DNA of 64,000 nucleotides from Pelotomaculum sp. (GCA_018435055.1 JAHDOA010000035.1:1-64000); one strand, 5' to 3'. Positions 23,171-32,637 are shown, counted from the first letter of the stretch. The notes: generated by a model not told the origin, from the letters alone. Program-made: numbers and translations.

Positions 23171-25873
23171 ATGCAGGAGAAAAAGTGGTATTCCATTGAT
23201 ACGGATGAATTGTGCCGGGATTTAAACACCAGCGCCGGGACAGGCCTTGAAGCCACAGAAGCAGCCAACCGCTTGCGCAACTATGGCCCAAATGTTCTGC
23301 AGGAAAAACCGCCCCGCAGTATTTTATCAATTTTCTTTAGCCAGATGAAAGAAATCCTGGTATTGATCCTCATCTTCGCCGTTGTTGTTTCAGCATTTCT
23401 TGGCGAGTGGGAGGATGCCATTGTCATCCTTATTATCGTAATCCTGAACGCCGTAATCAGCGTACTGCAGGAGAGTAAGGCTGAAAACGCCCTTAAGGCT
23501 TTGAAGGACATGACCAAACCATCGGCAAAAGTGTTGAGGGGCGGGCAGGTAATACAGATAAACGCGGAGGAAATAGTGCCGGGTGATTTAATCCTGCTCG
23601 ACGCCGGCGATTCGGTCCCGGCAGACGCCAGGCTGGTTGAGGCGGTTTCCCTGCACTCCAACGAGTCGGCGCTTACCGGAGAGTCTGTGCCGGCTGAAAA
23701 AAATACGGCCGTGATAAGCTCCGGCCAGATACCGGTTGGGGACCGGAAAAACATGCTTTTCATGGGAACGACCATAACCAGCGGGCGCGGTAGAGCCATT
23801 GTGGTGGATACGGGGATGAACACCGAGCTGGGACGAATCGCCCGGCTGCTGGACGATTCTGTTCCCGAGTCTACCCCCTTGCAGCAGAGGTTGGGCAAGC
23901 TGGGAAAAACACTGGGGATTGCCGCCGCGTCTATCGTAGTCCTGGTATTTATAATAGGACTGTGGCGCGGTGAAAATTTGCTGGAAATGTTCATGGTGGC
24001 TATCAGCCTGGCTGTAGCAGCGGTGCCCGAAGGGTTGCCCGCTGTGGTGACCATTGTGCTTGCCCTCGGTGTGACCAGGATGAGCCGCCGCCAGGCTATT
24101 ATAAGGAGACTTCCAGCGGTTGAAACACTGGGAACGGCGACGGTAATCTGCTCGGACAAAACAGGTACCCTCACTAAAAACGAAATGACTGTAACCCGTA
24201 TCTATGTCGCGGACAATTTTTTTGAGGTAACCGGCGCCGGCTACGAGATAGAGGGTAAGTTTTTAGGGCAAGACGGTAATGAAGTGATACCCCGGGATGA
24301 TCAGGGCCTGGCCTTGATCCTTTACGGAGGCCTGCTGAACTGTGATGCCCGGTTGGAAGAAACGGAAAAAGGTTACCGCGTCATCGGCGACCCAACCGAG
24401 GGCGCGCTGGTGGTTGCCGCTGCTAAAGCGGGACTGAAAAATGAAAACGCCGGCGCCGGGAGTCCCCGCCTGGCTGAAATCCCCTTTGATTCCGAGCGCA
24501 AAATGATGACTACCTTCCATTATGTCGATGGACTTATACAGTCATTCACCAAGGGCGCGCCCGACCTGGTTCTGGAGCGCTGTACAACTGTTTTGACACG
24601 AGAGGGCAACGCCGCCGCCAGTGAAGATATCAAAAAAAGGCTCCTAGAAGTAAATTCTGCTCTCGCGTCACAGGGACAGCGCGTACTGGCTCTGGCCGCC
24701 CGCGGGTGGTCTGAAGCGCCGGAACGGCCCTCGCCGGAAACCGTGGAAAGAGAGATGACCTTCATCGGTTATTTTGCCATCCAGGATCCACCCCGGCCTG
24801 AAGTCAAAGATGCGGTGGCGGTTTGCCACAGGGCGGGTATCCGCACGATTATGATTACCGGTGACCACCGTGAGACTGCCGCGGCTATCGCCAGGGAACT
24901 GGATATTATGCGCCCGGGAGACAAAAGCCTTACGGGTGACCAGCTTGAACAGATGGATGACGAAGAGTTAAAAGAAGCGGTAAGAGAGGTAACTGTCTTC
25001 GCCAGGGTGTCACCCGAGCACAAGCTGCGAATTGTCGAGGCTTTGAAGCATCATGGACATATCGTGGCCATGACCGGTGACGGTGTCAACGACGCCCCTG
25101 CCCTGAAAAGGGCTGACATAGGGGCTGCTATGGGGATCAGCGGAACCGAGGTCGCTAAGGAGGCTTCGGACATGGTCCTGCAGGACGATAATTTTACCAC
25201 CATCGTCAGGGCGGTGGAGGAAGGGCGGACTATCTACAATAATATCCGCGGCTCAGTGCAGTACCTGCTGTCCTGCAACACCGGGGAAATTGCGGCTATC
25301 TTCTCATCGCTTTTGCTGGGACTGGGGAGCCCTTTAAGCGCGATCCAGATACTCTGGCTGAACCTGGTTACCGATGGTCCGCCCGCCCTGGCCCTTGGTT
25401 TGGAGCCACCACAGAAGGATATCATGGACATACCGCCACGCAAGCCTCAGGAGGGTATGTTTGCCGGAGGCGTGGGCGCCAGGATATTATGGCAGGGAAT
25501 AATGATCGGCCTCCTGTCCTTGAGCGCATACTGGCTTGCCCTGAGCTGGGGGCGGACCCTGCAGGAAGCTCACACCATGACTTTTATCACCATGGCCCTG
25601 TCGCAGATAGTTCATTCCTTCAACGTCCGGAGTATGGAACATTCTCTTTTTACTATAGGATTCGGCACCAACCGCAGTTTAATATTTGCGTTTATAATTT
25701 CTGCGGCAGCGCTGTTAATAGTGATATTTATACCTTTCCTTAGAGAGGTGTTTGAAACTGTTATGCTTCGGCCGTCTGACTGGGCTGTTGTGCTTGGTTT
25801 GAGCATCACACCGCTGTTTGTGGTTGAGATTAGTAAAATGATGCGCAGGACCCGTCCGTCTGTCGAAAAATGA
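23171..25873 (+). CDS. P-type cation-transporting ATPase, calcium (P2A) type
   Basis: 900 residues. The order is: cation ATPase N-domain (residues ~1-75), first membrane pair, actuator domain with LTGESVPAEK, M3-M4 with AVPEGLPAVV, phosphorylation motif SDKTGTLT (Asp329), nucleotide-binding domain with KGAPD, the MTGDGVNDAPAL hinge, and six C-terminal helices. PEGLP in M4 and the overall resemblance to SERCA/PMR1-like bacterial pumps indicate Ca2+ (possibly Mn2+) export. GGAGGG precedes the ATG. It stands alone. Confidence 0.93.
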   Translation: MQEKKWYSIDTDELCRDLNTSAGTGLEATEAANRLRNYGPNVLQEKPPRSILSIFFSQMKEILVLILIFAVVVSAFLGEWEDAIVILIIVILNAVISVLQESKAENALKALKDMTKPSAKVLRGGQVIQINAEEIVPGDLILLDAGDSVPADARLVEAVSLHSNESALTGESVPAEKNTAVISSGQIPVGDRKNMLFMGTTITSGRGRAIVVDTGMNTELGRIARLLDDSVPESTPLQQRLGKLGKTLGIAAASIVVLVFIIGLWRGENLLEMFMVAISLAVAAVPEGLPAVVTIVLALGVTRMSRRQAIIRRLPAVETLGTATVICSDKTGTLTKNEMTVTRIYVADNFFEVTGAGYEIEGKFLGQDGNEVIPRDDQGLALILYGGLLNCDARLEETEKGYRVIGDPTEGALVVAAAKAGLKNENAGAGSPRLAEIPFDSERKMMTTFHYVDGLIQSFTKGAPDLVLERCTTVLTREGNAAASEDIKKRLLEVNSALASQGQRVLALAARGWSEAPERPSPETVEREMTFIGYFAIQDPPRPEVKDAVAVCHRAGIRTIMITGDHRETAAAIARELDIMRPGDKSLTGDQLEQMDDEELKEAVREVTVFARVSPEHKLRIVEALKHHGHIVAMTGDGVNDAPALKRADIGAAMGISGTEVAKEASDMVLQDDNFTTIVRAVEEGRTIYNNIRGSVQYLLSCNTGEIAAIFSSLLLGLGSPLSAIQILWLNLVTDGPPALALGLEPPQKDIMDIPPRKPQEGMFAGGVGARILWQGIMIGLLSLSAYWLALSWGRTLQEAHTMTFITMALSQIVHSFNVRSMEHSLFTIGFGTNRSLIFAFIISAAALLIVIFIPFLREVFETVMLRPSDWAVVLGLSITPLFVVEISKMMRRTRPSVEK

Positions 25874-25941
25874 CACGGGGAGTCATATTATCAAGTGGGA
25901 CAGGGGATCTGGGGGATATGTCATCCTCGCAGGCCACTGGG

Positions 25942-25970
25942 CGTGCCAGGAGAACCGTCCCCGTGGTACG
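25942..25970. repeat. dispersed hairpin repeat, copy 4
   Basis: CGTGCCA, core GGAGAACCGTCCCCG, then TGGTACG; a 7-bp stem with one wobble. A third stem sequence on the same core. It lies 17 bases before the corrinoid activator start. Confidence 0.7.
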
Positions 25971-25987
25971 GGAGGAAGTAATGGTAT

Positions 25988-27841
25988 ATGCCTGACGACT
26001 ATGTAACTGCGACGTTTATGCCTTCCGGCGCAAAAACGGAGGCGCTTATGGGCGCCAATCTGATTAAAGCGGCCCTTGAGGCCGGCATAGAGGTTGACGC
26101 CGTGTGCGGAGGAAAGGGCGCCTGCGGCAAATGCCGGGCGAAGATAATTAAAGGCGCTGTTAGTGAGACAACCGCTTCCGAGGCGGAACACCTTACAACG
26201 GAGGAACTGAAAAACGGCTATGTCTTGCTTTGCCAGAGGAAGGCGCTGGGCGACGTTGTAATAGAAACGCAGCCTGAACGCGCCCGGCTGGATAACCACG
26301 CGCCGGCGAAGGGTAAATTGATGGACGCAGCTCTAGAGGTGGCGCCTCCGGTGGCAAAAACCTATCACCAGCTGGCCAGGCCGGCCATCAATGACCAGGT
26401 GGCTGACCTGGACAGGGTACTCAGCCGCTTGCCCGGGGAGAAAAGAGCGGACGTCAAACTGGTAACCCGGCTTCCGGCTTTGTTAAGGGAAGCCGGGTAT
26501 TGCGTAACGTCGGTTGTCCTGGAAGACGAGCTGCTCTCCCTGGAGAAGGGTAACACAGTGTCGGAGATGTACGGTATAGCTTTTGACGTGGGTACGACCA
26601 GTGTGGCCGGATACCTGGCCGACCTGGCGGGCGGCAAGGTGCTCGCTTCGCTCGCCTCCGCCAACCGCCAGAGGGCGCACGGGGCCGATGTGGTGTCGCG
26701 CATCACGTACACCATGGAGGACGATAACGGACTCGCTGAACTGCAGCGATTGATAGCGCAAACAATTGATGAAATCGTCAGCGGTTTGCTGAGCCGGTCC
26801 GGGGTGCCCGCAGAGCGGGTGTACACCCTGACATTTATCGGCAATACGGTGATGAGCCACCTGCTGCTGGGCGTTTCACCCGTGGGTGTCGCCTCGGCGC
26901 CTTTTGTGCCGGCTTTTTCCCGCAGCTTGCAAGGTACGGCGGCCGACCTTGGTTTAAAGAGCCTGCCCGCTTATACCCGTTTCGTACTTTTGCCGAACGT
27001 GGCCGGCTATGTAGGTTCCGATACTGTCGGTGTGATACTGGCCACCAGAATATATGATCTGCCCGGCACATGGCTGGCGGTTGACATCGGCACCAACGGC
27101 GAAATCGTCCTTGCTTCAGGCGGCCGGCTGCTTACCTGCTCAACGGCGGCCGGGCCCGCCTTTGAAGGGGCTTCCATCAGCCAGGGTATGAGGGCTGAAC
27201 CGGGCGCCATATACCAGGTCCGCATGGAAAATGACGTGGAGCTGGCTGTTATCGGTGGTACAAAACCTGTTGGCATATGCGGATCAGGGCTAATCGACGC
27301 CGTTTCAGAAATAGCCAGAATAGGCCTTGTCAAGAGCAGCGGCCGCATCAAAGATCCCCGGGACCTGCCGCCCGGCTTTCCCGCTTCATTGATGCGCAGG
27401 ATTAAACAGGACGGCAACAGCTATAAATTTGTTTTAGCGGAAGGGGAGCGCGAGGTCGCCATCACTCAGAGCGATATAAACAAACTGCAATTGGGTAAAG
27501 GCGCAGTTAGAGCAGGGATAGAAATATTACTCAATGAACTTAACTTGCAACCCTCTGATCTGGATGGAATTTTACTGGCAGGCGCTTTTGGCAGCAACCT
27601 GCGCCCCGCAAGTCTTAAAGGGATCGGCATGCTGCCGGAAGTCAGCCTTGATCGCGTTAAATCCGTGGGGAACGCGGCAGGTACGGGCGCAATTCTGGCC
27701 CTCCTGTCTAAAAGGCAGCTGGAAACCGTGCTGGCGCTGCCGGAACGTATTGAACACGTGGAATTATCTCTGCACGGCGGGTTTCAGCGCGCTTTTGCCA
27801 GGGGGCTGAGCTTTAAGGTTGAAAACCATGTTAAGCAATAG
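25988..27841 (+). CDS. reductive activator of corrinoid proteins (RACo-like, DUF4445)
   Basis: 617 residues. The N-terminal plant-type [2Fe-2S] ferredoxin domain has C40, C46, C49 (AVCGGKGACGKC) and C82. A linker follows, then an ASKHA-type ATPase domain (GIAFDVGTTSVAGYL; TWLAVDIGTNGEIVL; GGTKPVGICGSGLID; ILLAGAFGSNL). The family uses ATP to push an electron onto inactive Co(II) corrinoid proteins and restore Co(I). It heads a run of methyltransferase genes, and the next one overlaps its end, so it most likely serves the corrinoid proteins at 29646 and 31950. Confidence 0.9.
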   Translation: MPDDYVTATFMPSGAKTEALMGANLIKAALEAGIEVDAVCGGKGACGKCRAKIIKGAVSETTASEAEHLTTEELKNGYVLLCQRKALGDVVIETQPERARLDNHAPAKGKLMDAALEVAPPVAKTYHQLARPAINDQVADLDRVLSRLPGEKRADVKLVTRLPALLREAGYCVTSVVLEDELLSLEKGNTVSEMYGIAFDVGTTSVAGYLADLAGGKVLASLASANRQRAHGADVVSRITYTMEDDNGLAELQRLIAQTIDEIVSGLLSRSGVPAERVYTLTFIGNTVMSHLLLGVSPVGVASAPFVPAFSRSLQGTAADLGLKSLPAYTRFVLLPNVAGYVGSDTVGVILATRIYDLPGTWLAVDIGTNGEIVLASGGRLLTCSTAAGPAFEGASISQGMRAEPGAIYQVRMENDVELAVIGGTKPVGICGSGLIDAVSEIARIGLVKSSGRIKDPRDLPPGFPASLMRRIKQDGNSYKFVLAEGEREVAITQSDINKLQLGKGAVRAGIEILLNELNLQPSDLDGILLAGAFGSNLRPASLKGIGMLPEVSLDRVKSVGNAAGTGAILALLSKRQLETVLALPERIEHVELSLHGGFQRAFARGLSFKVENHVKQ

Positions 27842-28754
27842 TAAGGAAACCTGTTCCGGCAGCCGGAGCAGGGTGGAGGCGGCTATCCAGCGCCGGGAGA
27901 CGGACAGGGTCCCCAAAGGCGAGATCTGCATTGACGAAGCAGTGGTAAAAACCAGTTTGTCCGTTGACAAAGCGGGCTTTGACAAGAAACTTGAGTTCAT
28001 TAACAAACTGGGGCTTGATATCGTCTGCCTGGATCCCGTGTATCCCGAATTTATTGGAAGGCTGCCGGATCCCGCGGAGGTCTGCTGGGCCGATCTGGGC
28101 GATTGGGTCAACACCGGCCTTTTTAGCTTTGCCGTGCTGGACGGGGTCCTCGGGTGGGGCATTAAGTGTTTTGGTTTTAACCAATTTTTAACCCTGCCGA
28201 ACAAGTCTCCCCTTTCTATTCATAGCTTTACTGAAAAAGTAACGAGTCTGAACATAGAAATGGCCGGGCGGTTAATTGACGCGGGCATAGACGGCCTGAT
28301 CATCGCGGATGATCTGGCCTACCGGAGGGGGCTATTAATTAAGCCCCGGGATATGAGAAGATATGTCTTTTCTGCCCTGCAGTCACAAGTGGCTGAGATG
28401 CGCCGCGGCGGCGTCCCGGTTTTTATCCACTCGGACGGTAATATCAACGAAATTATCCCCGATATTATTGAGGCCGGATTTAATGGGCTGCACTGTATAG
28501 ACCGCAACTCATCCATGGATATTTTAGAGCTGCAGCGCAATTACGGCGACAGGCTTTGTTTTTGGGGCAGCCTGAGCGCGGAAGATTTGATTAAAGCGCA
28601 CGATCCGGGCTGTTTACAAGGCCTGCTGGATACGATATGCGCTACTGCCGCAAAAAATGGCTTTATCCTGGGCACGGACTGCGGCTTGTTCAAGGGAATC
28701 GATCTGGACGGCCTGGCTCTCATTTATGAAAGAGTAAATTGCGTAGCCCCATAA
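27828..28754 (+). CDS. URO-D fold methyltransferase (MtaA/CmuA-like)
   Basis: 308 residues from the ATG at 27828, overlapping the activator gene by 14 bases. It has a uroporphyrinogen-decarboxylase fold (RVEAAIQRRETDRVPKGE start; GLIIADDLAYRRGLLIKP; PVFIHSDGNINEIIPDII; LHCIDRNSSMDI; FILGTDCGL). In this fold, members outside haem synthesis are zinc-dependent methyltransferases working with corrinoid proteins. The His/Cys pair for zinc could be HSD and GTDC. It is shorter than the second URO-D protein at 30531. Its role, either substrate methyltransferase or transfer from corrinoid to acceptor, is open. Confidence 0.8.
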   Translation: MLSNSKETCSGSRSRVEAAIQRRETDRVPKGEICIDEAVVKTSLSVDKAGFDKKLEFINKLGLDIVCLDPVYPEFIGRLPDPAEVCWADLGDWVNTGLFSFAVLDGVLGWGIKCFGFNQFLTLPNKSPLSIHSFTEKVTSLNIEMAGRLIDAGIDGLIIADDLAYRRGLLIKPRDMRRYVFSALQSQVAEMRRGGVPVFIHSDGNINEIIPDIIEAGFNGLHCIDRNSSMDILELQRNYGDRLCFWGSLSAEDLIKAHDPGCLQGLLDTICATAAKNGFILGTDCGLFKGIDLDGLALIYERVNCVAP

Positions 28755-28795
28755 TTGTCCATGGTGTTTCAGCTTCGCTCAGTTAAAAAAATTTT

Positions 28796-28824
28796 TTGAC
28801 AATTGATAAAACTTATAATAAGAT
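28796..28824 (+). promoter_or_regulatory. sigma-A promoter of the gntR gene
   Basis: TTGACA (28796-28801) and TAAGAT (28819-28824) are separated by exactly 17 bases. The operator at 28831-28846 overlaps the expected start of transcription. Confidence 0.6.
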
Positions 28825-28830
28825 TAATTT

Positions 28831-28846
28831 GTATAGATGTCTAAAC
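28831..28846. promoter_or_regulatory. GntR operator candidate 1 (autoregulation)
   Basis: GTATAGATGTCTAAAC fits the palindrome GTNTAG-N4-CTANAC. It lies 14 bases before the gntR start codon and downstream of a good promoter. The same palindrome appears at 30302 and 33554. Confidence 0.7.
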
Positions 28847-28859
28847 AGGATGAGGAAAA

Positions 28860-29630
28860 ATGAAAAGTTTAACCCACCAGGAAGAGATAATCGATAAATA
28901 TTCAGTTATCCCTATTTATTACCAGCTGACTAAAATTCTTGAGAAATGCATCCTTGACGGACGGCTCAAACCAGGCGAAGCATTGCCGCCCGAACATGAA
29001 ATTGCTGAAAAGTACGGTATTAGCCGTATGACGGTAAGAAGGGCTATCTCGGAATTGATTGGGGTCGGCATGGTCTATTCCCAAAAAGGGAAGGGAAATT
29101 TCGTCGCCAGGCCAAGGCTGGATGATTTTGTATTTGAGCTGGTCAATTTTTACGAGGAAATACAAAAAAGAGGCATGAAGTCGAATGCAAAGCTGCTTGG
29201 CGTTAAAATTGTCAGGGCTGACGAATTGTTGGCAAAGAAACTAGAGGTAGAGATTAATACTACCTGCCTTTACATACGGATGGTTTTATCTGCGGACGAT
29301 GAGCCTTTGGTTTACGAGAATAAGTACGTAGTCTACAGCAAGCAAAAACCGATACTGGAAACCGAGCTGAAAGACCCCTCATTATCAAATCTGGCCTCCA
29401 TCCACGGCGATCACTTTCCAATAATAAGCAAGAGGGTTTTGCAAGCATCCATAGCCACAGAAGAAGAATCCTTAATACTGGGAACGGGCCTTAACGCGCC
29501 CGTTTTTGTGGTTGAGCAAACAGTCTATGATACCGGTAAAAAGCCTATCGGCTGGGGGAAATCAATTTACAGAGGCGACAGGTACAAACTTACCAGTTAT
29601 ATTGGCTGGCCTGTCGATGACATTGGTTAA
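28860..29630 (+). CDS. GntR-family regulator, HutC subfamily (UTRA domain)
   Basis: 256 residues. The N-terminal winged helix has the GntR signature (IPIYYQLTKILEKCILDG; LPPEHEIAEKYGISRMTVRRAI). Residues ~100-250 form a UTRA ligand-binding domain (VNFYEEIQKRG; YIRMVLSADDEPLVYENKYVV; VFVVEQTVYDTGKKPIGWGKSIYRGDRYKL). Such regulators release DNA on binding a small ligand. It sits inside the methyltransferase cluster, and three matching palindromes (28831, 30302, 33554) mark its probable targets. The inducer is likely the methylated substrate or a product of it. Confidence 0.93.
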   Translation: MKSLTHQEEIIDKYSVIPIYYQLTKILEKCILDGRLKPGEALPPEHEIAEKYGISRMTVRRAISELIGVGMVYSQKGKGNFVARPRLDDFVFELVNFYEEIQKRGMKSNAKLLGVKIVRADELLAKKLEVEINTTCLYIRMVLSADDEPLVYENKYVVYSKQKPILETELKDPSLSNLASIHGDHFPIISKRVLQASIATEEESLILGTGLNAPVFVVEQTVYDTGKKPIGWGKSIYRGDRYKLTSYIGWPVDDIG

Positions 29631-29645
29631 CAAGGTGGTTTTACT

Positions 29646-30284
29646 ATGATTAACGGTTTAATTAAAGCCATAGCCAATTTGGAAGAAGAAACAACCCTCA
29701 GGCTGGTCAGAGAAAAGGTAGAGTCGGGCGAGACCCCTTTGGAGATAGTGGAACAATGCAGAAAAGGGGTCGAGATCGTCGGCAAAAGATACAGTGAAGA
29801 AATCTACTATTTATCAGATCTGATAATGTCGGAAGAGATATTCAGGGGAGTAATGGAAATCCTGGAGCCCTATTTTCCCAAGAATACCGCCCAAAAAGAG
29901 TTTAAGTTAATAATGGGCACCATTGAAGGCGACATCCATGACCTGGGGAAAAACATAGTAATAAACTTATTGCGCTCTGTCGGTTTTGAAGTCCTTGACC
30001 TTGGCGTGGACGTCCAGCCCGGGGACTTTGTCGAGTGTGTCAGAGAAACAGGCGCTTCAGTGATCGGCATATCCGTCCTGCTTACTTTTTCCATAAACTC
30101 TGTCAAAAAGGTGATAAAACTCCTGGGAGAAGCCGGCCTGCGCGACAAGGTAACTGTTGTTATCGGCGGGTACCCAATCAACGAGAGGATCAGGGAATAC
30201 ACGGGCGCCGACTATTACGAAACGGACGCTGTAAAGGCAGTGGAGTTATTCAAAAGAATTATCATGGAAAAAGAGGGTAGTTAA
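29646..30284 (+). CDS. corrinoid protein (MtaC/MtvC-like) 1
   Basis: 212 residues. The N-terminal helical cap (B12-binding-2) covers residues ~1-85. The Rossmann-like cobalamin-binding domain has the DxHxxG signature DIHDLG (residues 96-101), with His98 as lower cobalt ligand, then GFEVLDLGVDV and SVLLTFSINSVKK. It shuttles a methyl group between a substrate methyltransferase and a second methyltransferase. It lies 15 bases after gntR and is separated from the second URO-D gene by the operator region. Confidence 0.93.
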   Translation: MINGLIKAIANLEEETTLRLVREKVESGETPLEIVEQCRKGVEIVGKRYSEEIYYLSDLIMSEEIFRGVMEILEPYFPKNTAQKEFKLIMGTIEGDIHDLGKNIVINLLRSVGFEVLDLGVDVQPGDFVECVRETGASVIGISVLLTFSINSVKKVIKLLGEAGLRDKVTVVIGGYPINERIREYTGADYYETDAVKAVELFKRIIMEKEGS

Positions 30285-30301
30285 AAATTTTTGGCGATGA
30301 T

Positions 30302-30334
30302 GTATAGACAACTAGACCGATTTTTAATTATAAA
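30302..30334 (+). promoter_or_regulatory. GntR operator candidate 2 overlapping a promoter
   Basis: GTATAGACAACTAGAC (30302-30317) fits GTNTAG-N4-CTANAC. Inside it TAGACA (30305-30310) can serve as -35 with TATAAA (30329-30334) as -10 after 18 bases, so a bound regulator would block the promoter of the second methyltransferase operon. Confidence 0.65.
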
Positions 30335-30425
30335 TGCATTTCTTATAAATAATTAAGGAGGGATTTTAAATCAATATTGTGATATCGCTTTGGAAAATAT
30401 AAAACCAAAGGAGGAAAGGGGTTAT

Positions 30426-30488
30426 TTGCCGTATCGTTTTAATGTGGCTGTATTTATCTTCAGCATGGCCGGTAGGCGCAGTATCTAA
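30426..30488 (+). CDS. possible 20-residue leader peptide
   Basis: In the ~210-base leader of the methyltransferase operon an AAAGGAGGAAAGGGG site is followed by TTG 30426 and a 20-codon ORF (begins PYRFNVAVFIF, stop TAA). A second unused AAGGAGGG site occurs at about 30355. No residue bias hints at attenuation, so this may be chance. Confidence 0.2.
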   Translation: MPYRFNVAVFIFSMAGRRSI

Positions 30489-30530
30489 TTAGATGTCATT
30501 GGTATGCATAAAAAAATCGGGGGTGTATGT

Positions 30531-31904
30531 ATGTCCGAAAATATCCAACAGAAATACAATGAAAGACTAAGGCGTTATCAAGCCGCCATAGCCCTGGAGA
30601 TGCCTGACAGGATACCCATCTCGGCCGGCTCAAATTATTTTGCCGAAGTTTATGCCGGCCATACCAACCAGGAATTCATTTACGACGTTGACAAATGGAA
30701 AGAAGCCGACGTGAAATTTGTAAACGATTTTCCCGAGGTTGACGCTTTCAGATCGGGAAGGTTCTGGGGCCCTCTCCACGACGCGGTCGGTTTTAACATG
30801 TACAAGCTTCCCGGCCGGGAATTGTCTCCCCGTACCCAGTTTCAGTTTGTGGAAGGGGAAAGGATGAAGGCCGACGAGTACGACTTGCTGATTAACGACC
30901 CGGTTAATTTTCTCTTTGAAAGGTTCCTTCCGCGCACTCTGAATGACTTTAAGGAGCCGGGTTCCGCCCGCGCCAACGTAGCCCTGATTAAAGGCGCCAT
31001 GGCTTCGGCGATGCTGGGCGGATTTATGAGAAACCGTTCCATGTACCTGCAGAGTGAGCTGGGTATGCCGAATTCCATGGGGGGTGTGTTTTTAGCGCCG
31101 TTTGATTACCTGGCCGACGGGCTCAGGGGTCTCAGGGGAGTCATGCTGGACGTGCGCAGACAGCCGGACAAGATCCTGGAAGCCTGCGAGGCGCTGATCC
31201 CCGATATAGTCAACGCCGGCCTGGCCATCGCGGACCCGCTCAGGCGCAGCCCGATCTTCCTGCCCCTGCACAGGGGAGCGTTCCCGTTCCTTTCGCCCAA
31301 ACAATTTGACGAACTGTACTGGCCGTCTCTGAAAAAGACCATGCTGATGTTTATTGACGCCGGGTATACCATCAGGGCCTACCTGGAGGGCGACTGGGGC
31401 CCCAACTGGCACCATTTCCGCGAATTGCCGAAAGGCAAGGTGCTGTGTGACATTGATGTCCAGGGAGATATCTTTAAGGCCAAAGAAGACCTGGGCGGCT
31501 ACCAGTGCATCGCCGGCGGGATGCCGGATTCACTGCTGATCTTGGGCGCACCGGCTGAGGTAAAGGAAAGAGTGAAACTCTTGTGCGAGACTGTGGGCAA
31601 GGACGGCGGCTTCATTATTAACGGCGGATGCGGTATTCCTTACGACACGAAGCCGGAAAATTTCAAAGCTATGCTCGAGGCTGTACTTGAATACGGCAGG
31701 TACAGCGACACATTTGATTTTGAAATCCATATGAGCCCTACCCCGCCAGCCGGGTGGCAGCCCCCCAGGCGCAGGGTGGTCACCCCCTGGGAAGTTAAAC
31801 TGCAGGAACTGGGGGGAGTCAAAGGAGAAGAAAGCCCGATTAAGAAAAACTGGGAAATGTTAGAGCACATGGCTTTTAACTGGCTGTTCTCCTGGTTGTG
31901 GTAA
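30531..31904 (+). CDS. URO-D fold corrinoid-dependent methyltransferase (MT-I type)
   Basis: 457 residues from the ATG at 30531 (GGGGGTGT site; an ATG 27 bases upstream is less likely). Uroporphyrinogen-decarboxylase-like, but longer than URO-D enzymes, as in anaerobic demethylase components. Blocks include ALEMPDRIPISAGSNYF, GAMASAMLGGFMRN, FDELYWPSLKKTMLMF and IINGGCGIPYDTKPEN near the C-terminus. It directly precedes corrinoid protein 2 and the pterin methyltransferase, giving the classic order MT-I, corrinoid, MT-II. The substrate (methoxyaromatic, methylamine-like or other) cannot be read from sequence. Confidence 0.85.
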   Translation: MSENIQQKYNERLRRYQAAIALEMPDRIPISAGSNYFAEVYAGHTNQEFIYDVDKWKEADVKFVNDFPEVDAFRSGRFWGPLHDAVGFNMYKLPGRELSPRTQFQFVEGERMKADEYDLLINDPVNFLFERFLPRTLNDFKEPGSARANVALIKGAMASAMLGGFMRNRSMYLQSELGMPNSMGGVFLAPFDYLADGLRGLRGVMLDVRRQPDKILEACEALIPDIVNAGLAIADPLRRSPIFLPLHRGAFPFLSPKQFDELYWPSLKKTMLMFIDAGYTIRAYLEGDWGPNWHHFRELPKGKVLCDIDVQGDIFKAKEDLGGYQCIAGGMPDSLLILGAPAEVKERVKLLCETVGKDGGFIINGGCGIPYDTKPENFKAMLEAVLEYGRYSDTFDFEIHMSPTPPAGWQPPRRRVVTPWEVKLQELGGVKGEESPIKKNWEMLEHMAFNWLFSWLW

Positions 31905-31949
31905 TGCCCGGACAGAGTTTGAAATTTACTAAGCGGAAGGATGATAATA

Positions 31950-32591
31950 ATGGGTAATCTGACACAATTGGCACAGGCTCTGGTAGATCTGGATGAAGAA
32001 CTGGTCAACAAAATAGTTAAAGAAAAAATCGCCGCCGGTGAAGCGCCGCTAGATATTATTAAAGAATGCAACGAGGGCATGGGCAAAATTGGCAAGCTTT
32101 TTGAAGCCAATGAATACTACTTGAGCGAACTGATTATGTCCGGGGAAATCCTTAAGGGGGTAATGAATGAGCTGGAGCCGCTGCTGGCCAATGTTGAAAA
32201 AGAAGCGTCGACAGCCGATGTGGTGGTCATCGGGACAGTTAAAGACGATATCCATGACATCGGGAAAAACATCGTGGTGACATTGCTGAAAGGGACCGGC
32301 TTCGATGTTATCGATTTGGGAGTGGACGTCCCTGCTGAAACCTTCGTAAAAACAATTAAAGAAACAGGCGCCAGGGTACTTGGCCTCAGCGCGCTGCTCA
32401 ACTTTACCTTCCCCGCCATGAAGGAGGTTGTGGATCAGCTTGCCGCCGCCGGGCTGCGCGACCAGGTTAAGGTGATTATCGGCGGCGCGCCGTGCAATGA
32501 AGAGGTCCGCCAGTTTACCGGGGCCGATTATTTGGCGAAAGACGCCGCCACAGGTGTCAATATCTGCAAAGAGATATTTGGAAAGTGTTAA
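31950..32591 (+). CDS. corrinoid protein (MtvC/MtaC-like) 2
   Basis: 213 residues from the ATG at 31950, preceded by AAGGA at good spacing. It has the same layout as the protein at 29646: helical cap, then DIHDIG (residues 100-105, His102 as cobalt ligand), GFDVIDLGVDV and LGLSALLNFTFP. The two copies are clearly homologous but not near-identical, so they may serve different methyltransferases. Being between MT-I and the pterin methyltransferase, this one is the likely methyl carrier of that operon. Confidence 0.93.
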   Translation: MGNLTQLAQALVDLDEELVNKIVKEKIAAGEAPLDIIKECNEGMGKIGKLFEANEYYLSELIMSGEILKGVMNELEPLLANVEKEASTADVVVIGTVKDDIHDIGKNIVVTLLKGTGFDVIDLGVDVPAETFVKTIKETGARVLGLSALLNFTFPAMKEVVDQLAAAGLRDQVKVIIGGAPCNEEVRQFTGADYLAKDAATGVNICKEIFGKC

Positions 32592-32602
32592 CATGACAAA
32601 GA

Positions 32603-32637
32603 GGAGACCAGCCGGCTTTAATGGCTGGTTGGTCTCC
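32603..32637 (+). other. intra-operon hairpin
   Basis: GGAGACC-AGCC pairs with GGCT-(GGTT-free bulge)-GGTCTCC (32603-32613 with 32623-32637). There is no T-run. It could stabilise the upstream message or partly attenuate read-through into the pterin methyltransferase. Confidence 0.5.

Noticed and set aside
30318-30530. Cobalamin riboswitch before the methyltransferase operon
   Set aside because: No B12 box or the expected paired architecture could be found by eye.
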